A DNA stretch of 5,428 bases, taken from contig CAJTSR010000046.1 in the NCBI GenBank assembly GCA_910579035.1, positions 1 to 5,428 on the forward strand, given 5' to 3'. Under the pieces are notes generated by a model. That model worked only from the letters and a program-made list of their open reading frames with translations, was not told where the DNA came from and ran no database searches. This DNA is from an uncultured Muribaculaceae bacterium. Its GTDB lineage: Bacteria > Bacteroidota > Bacteroidia > Bacteroidales > Muribaculaceae. Position numbers and translations under genes: made by a program. This document shows positions 5,229-5,428 of this stretch, one piece after another. The number at the start of each line of letters is the position of its first letter. Position 1 is the first letter of the stretch.

Positions 5229-5428
5229 TCAACTGGCAAGTGCAAAATTAGCGATTTGTTTGAAGAACTCGGTTTTCGGGTTTGAGAAACCGAGTTTTTT
5301 CCGTGGCCTGAGGTTTAGTTTCTTTGCGACATTCTTGATGTATAGGTCAGTGAAATCATTGAAATTTGACTTTTTGGGGATGTATTGGCGGATGAGTTTG
5401 TTGATGTTTTCGACCGCTCCTTTCTGCC
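5229..5428 (-). CDS. IS30-family transposase, C-terminal 65 residues (partial)
   Basis: Read on the minus strand from the right edge, 65 residues run to a TGA at 5229-5231. They begin QKGAVENINKLIRQY, followed by IPK, the conserved IS30 region that contains the third catalytic residue of the DDE triad (the Glu before N-I-N). They then continue through LNLRPRKKLGF, the family's usual C-terminal N-x-RPRKxLG motif. The two catalytic Asp residues and the N-terminal helix-turn-helix lie beyond the window. Nothing visible is broken. The gene points toward the lipoprotein operon, whose promoter starts less than 100 bases downstream. Confidence 0.9.
   Translation of the reverse strand, partial: QKGAVENINKLIRQYIPKKSNFNDFTDLYIKNVAKKLNLRPRKKLGFSNPKTEFFKQIANFALAS
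5236..5250 (-). promoter_or_regulatory. Outward-facing promoter-like box in the IS end
   Basis: On the minus strand the sequence TAATTTTGCACTTGC fits TAnnTTTG and differs at only 2 of 15 bases from the operon's own box and its downstream flank (5137-5151). It points out of the element toward the lipoprotein gene. No TTTG is seen 19-21 bases upstream, so activity is uncertain. Confidence 0.3.
5263..5300 (+). terminator. Terminator hairpin facing into the IS element
   Basis: AACTCGGTTT (5266-5275) and AAACCGAGTT (5287-5296) are perfect 10-bp complements around an 11-base loop, followed by TTTT (5297-5300); pairing can extend 2-3 bp with one G-U. Read on the plus strand this is a textbook intrinsic terminator, although it lies inside the transposase coding region. 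It would stop outside transcription from running into the element antisense to the transposase gene. On the minus strand the stem is followed only by TTCTTC, so transposase mRNA should be little affected. Confidence 0.65.

Larger units (their letters stand above)
5229..5428 (-). mobile_element. IS30-type insertion sequence, one end (partial, boundary unresolved)
   Basis: The transposase tail shows that an IS30-family element enters from the right. Its terminal inverted repeat cannot be fixed without the other end; it must lie at or slightly left of the stop codon, between about 5190 and 5260. GCAAGTGCAAAATTA (5236-5250) is a candidate part of it. No target duplication can be checked from one side. 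Confidence 0.7.

Noticed and set aside
1..5428. CRISPR array, tRNA or rRNA genes
   Set aside because: No regularly spaced repeats with spacers, no cloverleaf-like sequence and no rRNA segment was seen in reading the window.

Overview
The window looks like a piece of a Bacteroidales chromosome, perhaps a Muribaculaceae-like gut lineage (inference, not searched). The reasons are: both promoters match the Bacteroidetes form (a box TAnnTTTG, in one case with TTTG 20 bases upstream); the starts lack clear Shine-Dalgarno sites; a Cys-acylated lipoprotein carries acidic residues just after the Cys; and the protein families (Wza/Wzc-type export proteins, a DUF5723-like outer-membrane protein, an IS30-type transposase) are typical of the group. 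Almost all coding is on the minus strand, so the window is best read from right to left.

Right edge (5229-5428, minus): the last 65 residues of an IS30-family transposase, with the catalytic-Glu motif and a strong hairpin inside the coding region that would end transcription entering the element from outside. Between it and the next gene (5087-5228) lie a three-copy A/T repeat with a period of about 10 bases, a TTGTGA-N4-TCACAA palindrome, a promoter and a (GT)7 tract in the mRNA leader.

Centre (1868-5086, minus): a two-gene operon of a 588-aa surface-type lipoprotein followed, after 18 bases, by a 477-aa predicted outer-membrane beta-barrel protein. Neither has a known activity that I can name. 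Their pairing suggests a joint envelope role.

Left-centre (173-1865, minus): a very good promoter, then a leader of about 150 bases with a 10-bp hairpin that presents the AUG of a 25-codon ORF containing three consecutive Cys codons, then a Wza-type polysaccharide export lipoprotein, then the start of a Wzc/Wzz-type chain-length protein overlapping it by ATGA. The Wzc-type gene is broken: it keeps only about 190 recognisable residues of a protein that is normally near 800 and then runs into unrelated sequence and a terminator. The export locus therefore appears to be a remnant or to have been rearranged here.

Left edge (1-172): the last 20 codons of an unidentified plus-strand gene, its terminator, and a second, perfectly symmetric hairpin that can end transcription from both directions.

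The two observations most worth following are the structured Cys-codon leader upstream of wza and the truncation of the wzc-type gene.
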